Source: Euclidia mi (Eukaryota; Arthropoda; Insecta; Lepidoptera; Erebidae). From it: 64,000 nucleotides of DNA. The notes under the pieces were generated by a model. The model was not told the DNA's origin, did not search any database, and saw only the letters and a program-made list of their open reading frames with translations. Position numbers and translations under genes: made by a program. The stretch spans positions 118,056,331 to 118,120,330 of the forward strand of contig OX123183.2 of assembly GCA_944739405.2 (NCBI GenBank). The letters run 5' to 3'. This document shows, in pieces, positions 44,182 to 55,560 of the stretch; the stretch's first letter is position 1, and each line of letters opens with the position of its first letter.

Positions 44182-44187
44182 GTAAGT
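44182..44187 (+). promoter_or_regulatory. Consensus splice donor in the errantivirus leader
   Basis: ATGCAGATTTG|GTAAGT: a perfect donor 126 bases downstream of the LTR, preceded by a short ATG-led stretch. Env of errantiviruses is known to be made from a spliced mRNA that uses a leader donor, so this is a sensible candidate. Usage is inferred. Confidence 0.5.
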
Positions 44188-44457
44188 ACCTAGATCTTAC
44201 TAGAGTTGCTCGCCTTCCTATATTTTAATTTTTCCTTTGTGTAAAATTCCTTAGTGTATTTTCCTAGTGTTAATTTCCTCAAGTGGTTCTATTAAATTTC
44301 CAAAATTTTTCACCCACGAAAATCGCGGACCTCTGGGTCATCAAATTCTAATAGAATCTCGCAAATCGACGCGAATAGGAACTTAGATTGTATTTTAGAA
44401 AATAGTGTTAGTGTAGAATCTAGCAGATTATTATCTAATAGTAATTTAATTTCAAAT

Positions 44458-45720
44458 ATGAGTGTTGATTTAGTTGATCAAGTTTACAAGGCCTTACGCC
44501 TGTTACCCGAATTTGACGGCAACCCGAATGTGCTCACGCGGTTTGTACATTTATGCGACCAACTCGTTGCGCAATTTGTTAGAGCAGAGCCAGGTTTCGA
44601 GCTAAGTAACTTAGCCTTATTAAACGGTATCCTTAATAAAGTCACCGGACATGCCGCACGCACAATTAATTCAAACGGCATCCCTGAAAACTGGCAAGGC
44701 ATTAGGAATACTTTAATTAATAATTTCTCCGACCAACGAGATGAGACCGCTTTATACAACGATCTCGCTTTGTTAACTCAGAAAAACTTAACGCCACAAG
44801 AGTTCTATGAGAAGTGTCAAAGTTTATTTAGCACACTTATGACCTATGTAACTTTACACGAATCCATACCTACCACTATAGAAGCGAAACGTGCTTTATA
44901 TAAGAAGTTAACCTTACAAGCTTACGTTCGCGGTCTTAAAGAACCATTAGGCTCACGTATTAGGTGTATGCGACCCGAGACAATTGAAAAAGCTCTCGAG
45001 TTTGTGCATGAGGAAGTTAACACCTTATATCTACAGCAGCGTAACGACCACCTACCGGAACGCAGAGCTATGCAGTCCACGTCTTCATTTAAATATACTA
45101 ACGGTAAGCCATTTAGATTGCCTGTTCCGCGACCATTTACTTTTTCACCCCCTTTTGATCAGCCCGGCCCTTCGAAGCCTTTTTATCAGCCGCAACCGCC
45201 AAGGCAAATGCAAGCTTGGAGACCCCAAGTGCCTTTAAATCGCGGTCCTTCGCGAACCCAACAAATGTTCAGTGCGCCCCCGCCTAACTATAGACCCCAG
45301 AGTAACGTGTTCCGAGTACCTCAACAAGGGCACGGTTATATGCCTAATAACGGCCCTAAGCCTATGAGTGGCGTAAGCCACTTCGTTCCCAAAATTACGC
45401 CTAGACCTCCGACGGGACATGACTGGACAAAACAAGGAAATCCACCCCCGTCTAACTACTTTAAAACTCACGAGATGAATATGAATGAAGTAGATTTCTA
45501 TGACTATCATGAATACCCCGACTTTGCCTATGATAGCTATGGCTGTCAGTCCTACCCCGAACCTTACACTTACGAACCTGTGTATGAGCCTTCAGCTTAT
45601 AGTGATTATATTCCCGCGTACGTAGAAGAACCCGAAAGCATGCCCGAAAGAGTTCCCGAAGGAACCTCTGCCGAAAATCAGGATTTTCATATAATTCCGA
45701 AATCAGAAAAGCCAAAATAG
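44458..45720 (+). CDS. gag: Errantivirus Gag
   Basis: 420 codons, intact, from the ATG at 44458 to TAG at 45720. Residues 1-190 form the helical capsid-type region (LLPEFDGNPNVLTRFVHLCD ... TPQEFYEKCQSLFSTLM). Residues 200-330 are rich in Pro, Arg, Gln and Asn. The last 80 residues are acidic and Tyr-rich. There is no CCHC zinc knuckle, which is usual for errantiviral Gag. It packages the element's RNA into cytoplasmic particles. Pol follows in the -1 frame and overlaps its tail. Confidence 0.85.
   Translation: MSVDLVDQVYKALRLLPEFDGNPNVLTRFVHLCDQLVAQFVRAEPGFELSNLALLNGILNKVTGHAARTINSNGIPENWQGIRNTLINNFSDQRDETALYNDLALLTQKNLTPQEFYEKCQSLFSTLMTYVTLHESIPTTIEAKRALYKKLTLQAYVRGLKEPLGSRIRCMRPETIEKALEFVHEEVNTLYLQQRNDHLPERRAMQSTSSFKYTNGKPFRLPVPRPFTFSPPFDQPGPSKPFYQPQPPRQMQAWRPQVPLNRGPSRTQQMFSAPPPNYRPQSNVFRVPQQGHGYMPNNGPKPMSGVSHFVPKITPRPPTGHDWTKQGNPPPSNYFKTHEMNMNEVDFYDYHEYPDFAYDSYGCQSYPEPYTYEPVYEPSAYSDYIPAYVEEPESMPERVPEGTSAENQDFHIIPKSEKPK
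45681..45687 (+). promoter_or_regulatory. Candidate -1 ribosomal frameshift site
   Basis: GGATTTT lies in the gag/pol overlap, phased G|GAT|TTT in the gag frame, 11 codons before the gag stop. The -1 frame from here runs open into the protease. It closely resembles the GGATTTA heptamer used by some retroviruses. No downstream pseudoknot was worked out. Confidence 0.4.
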
Positions 45721-47819
45721 AAATCAATCTACAAACTCAGAGACAACTTCCATATATACAGATTTCTAATCCCCCGCTTAAGTTATTAATAGATACCGGC
45801 GCGAATCAATCCTTTATTAGCCCGGACATTGTAGAAAAATTTTATTCTCATATTCAGTGTAATTACGAGCCCTTCGAGGTTACCAATATTCATGCTACCA
45901 CTCGTAACAACTATTCCATTACTTTACCTTGTTTCACAGAATTTAACGAAACTTGTAATATTACCCTTTTCATTTATAAATTTCACAATTATTTCGATGG
46001 ATTGATTGGCTTAGATTTGCTAGAGAGATTAGAATCAAATATAGATTTAAAAAATAAAGTCCTTATTACACGAAACTCATCTAATCCTTTGTGCATGTAC
46101 GATTCACGGAATTGTAATCTTTATGAGGACATAATTCCCGCTAATTCATCCAAATTAGTTAGAGTCCCCATTAATTTTCATGACGGTGACGTAATAATTC
46201 CAGAGCAGACTATATCCCATTGCTCTATTCGCGACTGTGTTACCACCGTTAAAGATAATCGCGGTATTATAGAGATCACTAACCCCACAAAACATGATGT
46301 CGTGTTCTCAATGGATAGACCAGTTAGTGCGGAACTTTTTAATGAACAGTACGCTACCATCCATCAGCCTAGTAATCGCGTGTCCGAGGTACTATCACGA
46401 CTACGCACGGACCATCTGAATCCTGAAGAACGAGCCAACTTAGAATCACTTTGTGCCCAATATGCTGATGTTTTCTACATTGATGGCGAACCTCTAACTT
46501 TCACCAATCAGATAAAGCATAGTATACGTACTACAGACGAATTACCTGTCTATACCAAGACCTATAGATACCCTTTCGTTCACAGACAGGAAGTTCGGGA
46601 TCAGATCAATAAAATGTTAGATCAAGGGATAATCCGCCCTTCACAATCAGCCTGGAGCTCCCCCATCTGGGTTGTCCCCAAAAAAGCCGACGCGTCTGGA
46701 AAGATCAAATGGCGCATTGTAATTGACTTTCGTAAAGTCAATGAAAAGACGATCGATGATAAGTACCCGATCCCCAACATCAATGACATTCTAGATAAGC
46801 TTGGTGACTGCCATTATTTTACGACCTTAGACCTCGCGAGCGGTTTTTACCAAGTTGAAATGGACCCAGCCGATATTCACAAAACGGCTTTTAATGTAGA
46901 ACATGGGCACTTTGAATTTTTACGCATGCCCATGGGTCTTAAGAATTCTCCGTCCACGTTCCAACGTGTGATGGATAATGTCCTTAGGGACCTCCAAAAC
47001 GTTATATGTCTCGTCTATCTTGATGACATAATAGTATTTAGTGTATCCCTGCAGGAACACATGGTAAATTTAGAAAAAGTATTTAAAAGACTAAGGGAAT
47101 CGAACTTCAAGATTCAAATGGATAAGTCGGAGTTCTTAAAGCTAGAAACCTCATACTTAGGTCACGTAATAAGTAAAGACGGTATCAAACCTAACCCCGA
47201 CAAGATCATTGCCATCCAGAGATTCCCTATTCCCAAGACAGCCACTGAGATAAAACGTTTCCTCGGATTGTTGGGATATTATAGGAAGTTTATCCCAGAC
47301 TTTGCGCGCATTACAAAACCTATGACGCAATGTCTCAAGAAAGGCTCTAAGATCACCTTTACCGATCCAAGGTACGTTGACTGTTTCGAGAAATGCAAAT
47401 CACTGTTAACTAACGACCCTATCTTGCAGTACCCAGACTTCTCTAAGGACTTTGTCCTTACGACTGACGCATCCAACTTCGCAATAGGTGCTGTTCTCTC
47501 TCAGGGACCCATAGGACATGATAAGCCCATAGCCTACGCCTCTAGGACTCTAAACTCTAGTGAAATTAACTATAGTGTAATTGAGAAGGAGTTATTAGCT
47601 ATGGTTTGGGCCACCAAATACTTTCGTCCATACCTGTTTGGGAGAAAGTTTAAGATAATAACAGACCATAAACCGTTACAATGGGTAATGAGTCTTAAAG
47701 AGCCCGGCTCCAGACTCACTCGCTGGAGACTTAAGTTGAGTGAGTACAATTTTACTACAGTGTACAAGCAAGGCAAACAGAACACCAATGCTGACGCATT
47801 GTCCCGCATTGAGATAAAT
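45688..47819 (+). pseudogene. pol: Errantivirus Pol, 5' part: protease, reverse transcriptase, RNase H
   Basis: In the -1 frame relative to gag. The protease has LLIDTGAN (DTG at 45792-45800). The RT shows WVVPKKADASGKIKWRIVID, LDLASGFYQVEMDP, GLKNSPSTFQRVMD and the catalytic YLDD at 47016-47027. RNase H follows with LTTDASNFAIGAVLS, EKELLAMVW, DHKPLQW and ADALSRIE. The first in-frame ATG is at 46002, but the true N-terminus comes by frameshift. No stop occurs within the part seen. The reading is cut at about 47819 by a LINE inserted in antisense, right after the RNase H. The remaining third lies at 49470-51023. Broken by insertion. Confidence 0.88.
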
Positions 47820-47837
47820 AAAAAAAAAATAAAATAA

Positions 47838-48252
47838 AATAAAAATAAAAATACGTTTATTGCCGAAAATAAGGTATTTACAAAAATATTACCTGTGGCC
47901 CCACACTAGGCGAGCCTGTCCTGTGGGTACCACAATCATAATTACATTAGATACATTAGGTACTTACTTATCATATACAAGAGTTCGTAGTGACAATAAT
48001 AGTTTAGTTTAAAAACATTTTAAATATGATTGAGTCATTATGTGATGTGTATAAAAAGTGTGTAGGTACATGTGTAAGAGTGTATTTATGCAAAAGTTAA
48101 GTAGAATGGAGTGTGTAATTAATATGTATGTAGATGACTATGTGATGTGCAAGTAAAATTCATGTAAAATTGGCCTACTATGTATTACAATATATAATAT
48201 ATAGGTACTGCAGGCTTATTATGGTATTTGTTTTGCGAAAATTTTGAGTAGT
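47838..48252 (-). other. 3' untranslated region of the nested LINE
   Basis: About 415 bases between the RT stop and the start of the tail, AT-rich, without a frame. Ends with AATAAA and the TTTTA-type ladder at 47820-47853. Confidence 0.7.
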
Positions 48253-49469
48253 TCACGATAGATGTATCAAAAGCTTTTCGGTTTCATCGTAGGAAAGAGA
48301 GGAGAGCCATTTTGTTATAAGTCGCGTTGCTTCTTTTACCGAACAATATTTGATGTCGCACGTACGGGTTGTTTTATTGTACATGTACTTGTCTTTATAT
48401 GGACTAAAACGTCTGGCAAAAGAAGAGTTTACCTTAGGTACTTGTATTTTAAAAACACGCCGTTTCAGTAGATCTGCATAATCCACGGATGTAATAACAG
48501 TTTTGTGGACATTGACGACTGTCTTTAGGATAAAGAGTTGGCGTACATTCAAGATATTACATTCCTTGTAAAGTTTCGCTGTTGGGTATCGGAAAGGCTT
48601 TTTAAACATAGTTTTTAGTACTGATCGCTGAGATCTTTCGGCTTCGATCATTACAGTTTTTGAGGCACATCCCCAACATGTTATGCAATACGTGAGTATT
48701 GACTGGGTCAGAGCGAAGTACACCATTCTCAATACATCTGCAGATGCTGAAAAGCGAAGCAGTTTTAATATGTTTGCCGATTTACGGACTCTGTTTGACA
48801 GCGAGGCTATGTGTTCCCTGAAGTTGAGTTTGTGGTCAATTATAACTCCAAGGTATTTCAATGAGTTTGTATTGGTTATTCTTGTACAGTTGCATATAAT
48901 GTCCTGGTTTGAACACTCGTGTATTGGAATGGTATGATTCATGCCGGGGGCTGATGCACTAGTTTTGTGGAAGCAAATATATTTTGTCTTTCTAACATTC
49001 AATGTAAGTAAGTTGTACTTCAGCCATTCATTGACTTGTTTCATTCCATTTACGGCATTTGAAAACGCTTGTGACCAGTTGGAACCATGGTATACAAGGG
49101 CAGTATCATCCGCGTAACATATTATTTCTGCGTTTGTGCTTTCATGTATATCATTAATATACATAATAAATAGGGTAGGACCCAAAATACTGCCCTGTGG
49201 GACACCAAAATTGGTGGTTCGTAAGTCGCTTACGTGATTACCAACCTTGACACATTGTTTTCTGCCTATCAGGTAGCTTTTGAACCAGTCCAAGGCAATA
49301 CCTCTGACTCCATACAGTTTTTCCAGCTTCCTTAGTAGAATTGGGATAGACACGGTGTCGAAGGCCTTAGCCAGATCTAGAAAGATGCCTATACTTGCAT
49401 TATTTTTGTCGAGTTGACCTGATATTATTGAAGTTAGGAGTGTCACTGCCTCCTCAGTCGATTTGAAAT
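48253..49469 (-). pseudogene. LINE reverse transcriptase, C-terminal two thirds (truncated)
   Basis: From FKSTEEAVTLLTSIISGQL onward: GIFLDLAKAFDTVSIPILL, GVPQGSILGPTLFIMYINDI and the catalytic YADDTALVYHG (about 49107-49118). Then NLLTLNVRKTKYICFHKT, SLKYLGVIIDHKLNFREHI and a long C-terminal region to the stop at 48253. It belongs to the Jockey superfamily but is a different family from the 36-41 kb LINE (different text, different 3' tail). The endonuclease and the first RT blocks are missing. The frame then runs a few codons into errantivirus sequence and is not real there. No internal stop, so this is a young insertion. Confidence 0.85.
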
Positions 49470-51023
49470 AATGAGGACACAATGTCAATTGTAGCCAATG
49501 CATCTGAAAATCCACACTCAATAGTAGATTCTGAAACTCTGACAGCCCCTACTAACAACCACGATATACCCGACAACTCCGACACAGCGACTGTCCATAC
49601 TAGTAACGAAAACCCGATTCTAGAGGTCCCAGTAACAGACGAGCCCCTAAATAAGTTCAGTAGACAAATCTGTTTTGTTCTTGTTGGTGACATTAAGAAA
49701 CGACCGACAGTAACTAAGCCTTTTGAAACACATACCCGTACGACCATACAGCTCTCTGAATCTAACTTAACTAATGACGTCATTAACGCAGTTAAAGAAT
49801 ATGTGAATCCTAAAGTCAAAACCGGTTTAATTATTCATCCCCAGCTCGCTATGTATAAGATTATCCCCATAATTCAGGATAATTTCAAAAATTCATCAAT
49901 GAACATAGTCTTAACCAAAGTAGAATTAGAGAATGTTAAGGATTATTTGCGTCAACAGGATATTATCAAAAAATATCACGAGGGTAAAACCAACCACCGT
50001 GGTATTACTGAATGTTATTTGGCCTTATCATCTAAATACTATTGGCCCAAGATGAAAGAACACATCTCTAAGTACATAAATGAATGTGTTATTTGCGGCC
50101 AGGCTAAATACGACCGTCACCCTATTAAGCAAAGATTTAACATTGTACCACCTCCTAGTAAACCCTTTGAAATTGTCCATCTAGATTTATTTACAGCCCA
50201 AACTGAGAAATTCTTAACCATTGTAGACGCTTTTTCCAAATACGCGCAAGCTTACCATCTCAGAGATAGCACCGCTTTAAGTGTAGTACAAGGTTTACTC
50301 GTATTTTGTACCCATCATGGGGTCCCATTAACCATCGTCACTGACGGAGGCCCCGAGTTCACTAATCAAATTTTCTTAGAATTTTGCCGCGTTCATAAGA
50401 TAATTCACCATAAAATATTAGCGCATTCCCCCAATGACAATGGTATTGTAGAAAGATTCCATTCAACAATCCTAGAACATCTCAGGATATTAAAGCTGGA
50501 GAAGCGAAGTGAACCAGTTATTAATCTCATGCCCTATGCCATCTTAGCATATAATAGTTCTATCCATAGTTTCACTAGATGCAGACCCCTAGACCTGATA
50601 ACTGGACATTTTGACCCTAGAGACCCGGTGGATATTGATTTAACCGAACACTTACTCCAACAGTACTCGCAGGATCATAGGAAACGAATGACTCAGGTAT
50701 ACGACTTGATTAACCAGACATCTTTACATGACCGAACACAATTGACTGAGAACCGTAATAAGGATAGAGAACCTGAGAAAGACTATACCCCAGACCAACA
50801 AGTGTTTGTGCGCAACCCTTTGGCGTCCCGACAGAAGTTAGCCCCACGTTACACACAGGACACTGTACTTGCAGATCTTCCAATCCACATTTATACGAAA
50901 AAGAAACGCGGTCCAGTAGCTAAATCTCGCCTTAAGCGAAGTCCTAAGAATCCCACCTTGTTGCAGGATACTTCTATGGCTGATGACCTCACATCCGGCA
51001 CACGGACAAGAGATAACAATTGA
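49470..51023 (+). pseudogene. pol: Errantivirus Pol, 3' part: integrase
   Basis: Continues Pol after the nested LINE in the same codon phase. There is a linker of about 140 residues, then the HHCC zinc-binding region (YHEGKTNHRG ... CVICGQ). The catalytic core shows the D, D, E residues in EIVHLDLF, IVTDGGPEF and NGIVERFH. A basic C-terminus (KKKRGPVAKSRLKRSPK) ends at TGA 51023. The integrase itself is undamaged; the break lies upstream. The ATG at 49482 is only the first Met after the insertion, not the native start. Confidence 0.87.
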
Positions 51024-51158
51024 TTCTCTCGACAATGGACCAGGATTACTTCCCTTTAAGTTAGGAATGGCTAAGATCATCTCCCATTACCACTCTTTCT
51101 TGAGTCATATAGACTCATATAGAATATCCATCTCCAAATTGAATTAGTAAAATCCCAA

Positions 51159-52742
51159 ATGGCTGAATTAAAACCTTTAGTTAATAATAAAACCCTTTCT
51201 TTGTTTGACCCTCACTTAGAACATCTTAACAATAAACTTATTTCGATCAGCAAGAAAATCAGTATGTTCGAAGCATCTCGTAGCAAAAGAGGTCTCATCG
51301 ATGGTTTAGGCTCTGTCATAAAGTCGATATCTGGTAATCTAGATTACACTGACGCACTTAAATATGAAAACGCTATAAATACCTTACGTAATAATGAGCA
51401 CAAATTAGAATTAGAAATTAATAATCATGTTAGTTTAAATACTAAATTCATCTCACACAGTTCTCAGATAATAAGCAGTATAATCTCGAATCAAGAAAGG
51501 ATGAGTAAAGCACTAAACTTAATTTTAGACAGTAACGCCAGCAGAGATACAGATTTAATTAAATACGCCCATATGGCACAACATTTATTAATTTTAGGAG
51601 ATAATATAGAAGACCTTTACGAAGAGTTAGAAAATTTAGAGAACACTCTAACATTTATTCGTGCATCGAGCACCCCATACTCTTTATTTAGTTTAGATGA
51701 AATCAAGGATATGTTAAGTAAATTAAAGGTACTATATTCTAACCATGAAATCCTTGACGTAGAAACTAAGCACTTTTATGAGATAGTTAAATTAGGTTAT
51801 TTTTATTTAGACAAGAAAATAGTATTAGTTATTAAGGTCCCGATTGTCGTTCCCTCCACATATGATTTTTACAAGTTATCCCTTGTTCCTAATAGAAACC
51901 ACGAAACCCTTATACCACCCTCACCTTTCGTAGCACTCTCTAGATCAGATTCTAGGTACATAGAGACAGAATGTCCGAAGGTCAACTCCCTATATCTCTG
52001 TGAATCGATACCCAGCCTTCAGATTCAGAGTCAACCACGTTGCATCCAGCATCTAATAGAACATCAGGAACTTCAGCCCAACTGTAAGATGACATCCATA
52101 GTTCTAACTACCGAAGCCCTAGAAGCCCTGGATGACAAGCACTACACTTTGAGCTTTCCCATACCAACCAAAGTGAAGATATCTTGCGGTCAAGAGCAAT
52201 ATCGGACCCTACAAGGAAGCTACTTAGCCGTAATCCCGCTCAACTGTAACCTGAGAACCCCGACTTTCACTATCTCCAACTCCAATGACCACATCAAAGG
52301 ACATGTCATAAAGATCGTTGAGATGCCCCTATACAACGAGTCGAGACATAATAATTACCCGAAGCTCATCTTAAATTCGCCGAGTCTGCAAAAACTTCAC
52401 ACATTGAACAACGAGATAGCGACGCAATTGCCTATACACCTAGAGGACGTCACCGATCCAGTTATATATCACACCACTATACCTATGTACCTCACACTCG
52501 CCGGTACATGTGCATTCTTCGCCATTTTGCTCTACCGCCGGCTACGCACAAGAAAAGTATCCAGGAATACCACTGAAAACTGCAGCACCAACCCTGAGGT
52601 CGCCTATGCTATCCCGGCGCCACGCATTATTAACCCAAGCCAAATAAGGATCGATCCCATACACCTACCAGCGACTATCTCGAACAAGTCCATCGATACT
52701 CGCTGTTCTTCGGGGGGAGGTGTTACACATGGCCAACCTTAG
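51159..52742 (+). pseudogene. env: Errantivirus envelope protein, F-type (start unclear)
   Basis: 527 codons from the ATG at 51159. A furin-type site RSKR (51279-51290) is followed by GLIDGLGSVIKSISGNLD, the fusion-peptide pattern shared by errantiviral Env and baculovirus F proteins. A helical region with coiled-coil character comes next. A cysteine-bearing ectodomain lies at about 280-360. One membrane segment near the C-terminus (PMYLTLAGTCAFFAILLY) is followed by a basic tail. The stop lies inside the 3' LTR. The frame has no signal peptide. A stop at 51120-51122 closes it upstream, and Env-like text at about 51057-51146 is in another frame, so either the N-terminus comes by splicing or this copy carries a frameshift. 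Family role: insect-cell entry glycoprotein. Confidence 0.75.
52708..52720 (+). promoter_or_regulatory. Polypurine tract of the errantivirus
   Basis: 'cttcggggggagg' directly abuts the 3' LTR. The GGGGGGAGG run is the expected primer for plus-strand synthesis. It overlaps the end of env. Confidence 0.75.
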
Positions 52743-53058
52743 TAACACGCCGCATCAGCATCGAACCATATTCATTGCACAACAGCCCAACATACACGAG
52801 GCGCAAGCGCAGCAGAACGGAATTGCACACGGCCCCAACTTACACGAGGTGCAAGCGCAGCAGAACCCGAGCCACCAATTGACGTCAACCGACGTTTCCT
52901 GTCTTCAGCGGGGCATTTCGCCACCAGAATTATTTAGATCTTACATCGATCAACTACTTTAATTTAGTTATAATTAATTGTAATTGATAATTAATAAATT
53001 AGTTTTTATAAATTAAATTTGCATTTTTTTGAGTCCTCTGGCTGCACCCATCGTAATT
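52721..53058 (+). repeat. 3' LTR of the errantivirus
   Basis: 338 bp, text identical to the 5' LTR as far as I can read, followed by ATGC. The end of env runs about 20 bases into it. Confidence 0.92.
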
Positions 53059-53062
53059 ATGC

Positions 53063-55204
53063 TGTCAATAATGAAAAATACATGTTCCTAAGGTTTCAGC
53101 AACAGACAATTTGAAGCGCGCTGTATGAGGTCGAATCAGCCAGCTTTTCCGGTTGTGTCTGTCTCTGCGCCAGGTCCCCACCCGTCATATAAAATTTAAT
53201 TTGGATTGAAAGGCTTAACCCGCCACTGCTGACGTCCATTGGGTACTTACGAAAATAGTAACGCCGGTCCCACGCACCGGGGTTTTGAACCCAAATTTCT
53301 TCATAATGATTTGTATAATTATACTTTTTGTATTTGATTTAAAACTACATGCTTTTTTAAGTAAAACACAGGAAATTCACAAATCACAGCTCGTTTATTG
53401 GTTCACATTTGTTTTTGAAACACTAAAATGTACTATATCTAGTCTATTAATTTTGTAAATATCAAAACTTAAAGCAACTTTCTTAACTGAATCAGCATTT
53501 TTCAGTGTTATGACACTATAAAAATCAATAAAAATATTATAATATAATATAATAAAAATTATAACATCCCTTAGAAGTCAGTTTTCCTCAACTGCCAGAG
53601 CTTTTTGGCGCCAAAACTTACGTTCATGAGTAGCCGCCGCTGTTGCGCGAAGGACTAACGGTGCTAGACGCGGATTGCTAGAAGCGGGCGCAAAAAATAC
53701 CAAGCTACGCCCACGGGCTGCGTGCGTGGTAATCTAGTCTATAAATGGAGTTGCAGTATACAGAATCTTGAAACCTAGCTTAAATGTTTTCTGGAATATT
53801 CAAGTTATGTGCAATTACATAAATTTTTATCCATAAGTTAGAGGAGTCTCATTGACCCCACATCTATAGTATTGTAATGAAAAATGATAAACATATAAAT
53901 TAAACATAAAGAAAGCCTAATTTGACTTTCCACAGTAATAGAAGAAAAAAAAAGTCCCCCGAACAGAAAATCAGAGTCATATTCAACAAACTATTGTGAT
54001 TCACAAACATCTCTTGAATGTTGCCCCAACAATATTTCACATAGAACTTAAAACTGAATCTGTACGTTTTAACGATCTGCACGTCGACTGTCGGCGGGCA
54101 GACGCGTCTTCGCCGCGAAATTTCCATAAATCAATTTCAATACAAACACCTCTTAGTGAACTCTGTCCGCGGTCTTCATAAATTTGAGGCTCCAGTGACC
54201 ACGATTTGATTGAGATGCACTTATGGGCTGATAACTGAGCGATGTGAAGGTTTAACTGTGGCAGTACATAGCTTGACAACAAAATATTACAGGTCACCTG
54301 GTAACGGCCATGTTAGTTGAGCGATAAAGAGGAAAATGATACTTAGACAAAAATGCTCATTTTAGATCGAAAGCAGTCCAAAAACATGACAGTTACCGAG
54401 TGATCTGATATCCCTTGGCGTCAGTGCTTTGACTCTTGGAACTGTTATTGATAATGTCAGTCCCGCCTCTTCACTACGTGTAGTACCTTAGGAACTGGTA
54501 GGCTCTTTAACAATACTCCTTATGTCTAAGAGAATATTTTCTAGCCGATGACTCAGTTAAGGCAATTCATTATAAATAGGTGCTTGACAGATGTTCGAAA
54601 CTGAGTTTGTGAGTCAATGGATTACACAAGCTTATTACGACCGCGTGTGGAAAAAGGCCGTACCTACACGCGTTACGACCTATTACGAGCGCGTAAAGCG
54701 CTAGTCTGAAACCGCTGTTATCATCGTCGCTATCACTTGCGCCACACTCAGGTCCGTGACTTGGATGGCGAACGGGCCGCGGTTACTGGGCGACAGTTGA
54801 AACGCAGTTACACTGATCCAATTGAGTCAGAGTTGCTTCGTTTCTGAAGTAATGTCGAATGCGGCCTGCGATTTATATCTCGGGTGCTTCCCAATTTTAT
54901 TTATTTATTCCTCTCATTTACCTAAAAGGTATCGCCTTTATTTTTTTACTTAACGTGAATAATGACCGTATTTTGTTCGGTTGATTCTAAACAAATGGCT
55001 GTAAATTAATGGTCAAATTGGGTGAATTCTGTTTTGGGCTTTCCCCTCTAAATGTTTGCGGCTTAAAACATTTATTAACCCATAAGAAAAGAGTACTATT
55101 TTATCTGAGATAATGGATTGAAAGGAAAAAGTGCCGGGCAGTCTATTAAATATTTACCGCCCGACTTATAAAACGGGCGCCCTCACTTAAAAATCTTAGG
55201 CTTT
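53063..55204. other. Stretch without supported gene
   Basis: Frames at 53900-54297 occur on both strands with no known domain. Patches at 53220-53290 ('gtcccacgcaccggggtttt') and 54620-54850 ('acgagcgcgtaaagcgctag') are GC-richer and may be repeat scraps. No gene supported. Confidence 0.4.
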
Positions 55205-55370
55205 TCTTCCTGATCCCGTCGATATTTCAGGAAATACATTCTTAGTTGCACCTTTACGATCCCCAAGGAACATACATACATGCCAAACATCAGCTTCTTG
55301 CACCTAATAGTTTCCGCTGTAAGTTTTCTGTCAGTCAGTAGCGCAAGAATATTATATACCTATTCAGATT
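55205..55370 (+). repeat. Dispersed 'aacatacatgccaaac' repeat
   Basis: 'cctgatcccgtcgatatttc', 'ccccaaggaacatacataca', 'gccaaacatcagcttcttgc' and 'gtcagtcagtagcgcaagaa' match the copies at 7.64 and 19.28 kb in order. Confidence 0.65.
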
Positions 55371-55431
55371 GGAAAGGGACGATTCTTTTTACCGCATTAT
55401 CAAAGGTCACTATAATTATTATAATTATAAT

Positions 55432-55560
55432 GGTAATGTGCCCGGTACGGCAATAGGCTCGCCCCCTATTACGTGGGACCTAAAAATTATCGGTGAAATG
55501 TGGGTGTAATATTACACCTCTGCCTACCCCTTCAGGTGGCGTAGAGGTGTGAGTCTATAT
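55432..55560 (+). repeat. SINE (family A) 3' fragment
   Basis: 'taatgtgcccggtacggcaa', 'ctcgccccctattacgtggg', 'gtgtaatattacacctctgc' and 'ggtgtgagtctata'. No tRNA head. Confidence 0.75.

Larger units (their letters stand above)
47820..49469 (-). mobile_element. 5'-truncated LINE nested in the errantivirus pol
   Basis: A minus-strand LINE about 1.65 kb long. The 3' end is at the left: the minus strand reads CGGCAATAAACGT (poly-A signal near 47856) and then a TTTTA ladder. The 5' end lies inside the RT domain, so the RT begins abruptly at FKSTEEAV. The flanking errantivirus text resumes in the same codon phase on both sides. A clear target duplication longer than 3-4 bases could not be identified. 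Confidence 0.85.
43719..53058 (+). mobile_element. Errantivirus (env-bearing Ty3/gypsy LTR retrotransposon) with nested LINE
   Basis: 9.34 kb between the outer LTR ends, of which about 1.65 kb is a LINE inserted later. Order: 5' LTR, tRNA-Ser primer site, gag, pol (protease, RT, RNase H, interrupted, integrase), env, purine tract, 3' LTR. ATGC occurs directly outside both LTRs (43715-43718 and 53059-53062), the 4-bp target duplication typical of gypsy-type integration. The two 338-bp LTRs read as identical, so the insertion is recent. Errantiviruses are insect endogenous retroviruses; lepidopteran relatives such as TED are known. This copy cannot make a complete Pol because of the LINE. Confidence 0.9.

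Noticed and set aside
49454..49819. 121-codon minus-strand open frame upstream of the nested LINE RT
   Set aside because: Lies mostly in errantivirus sequence read in antisense; not part of the LINE.
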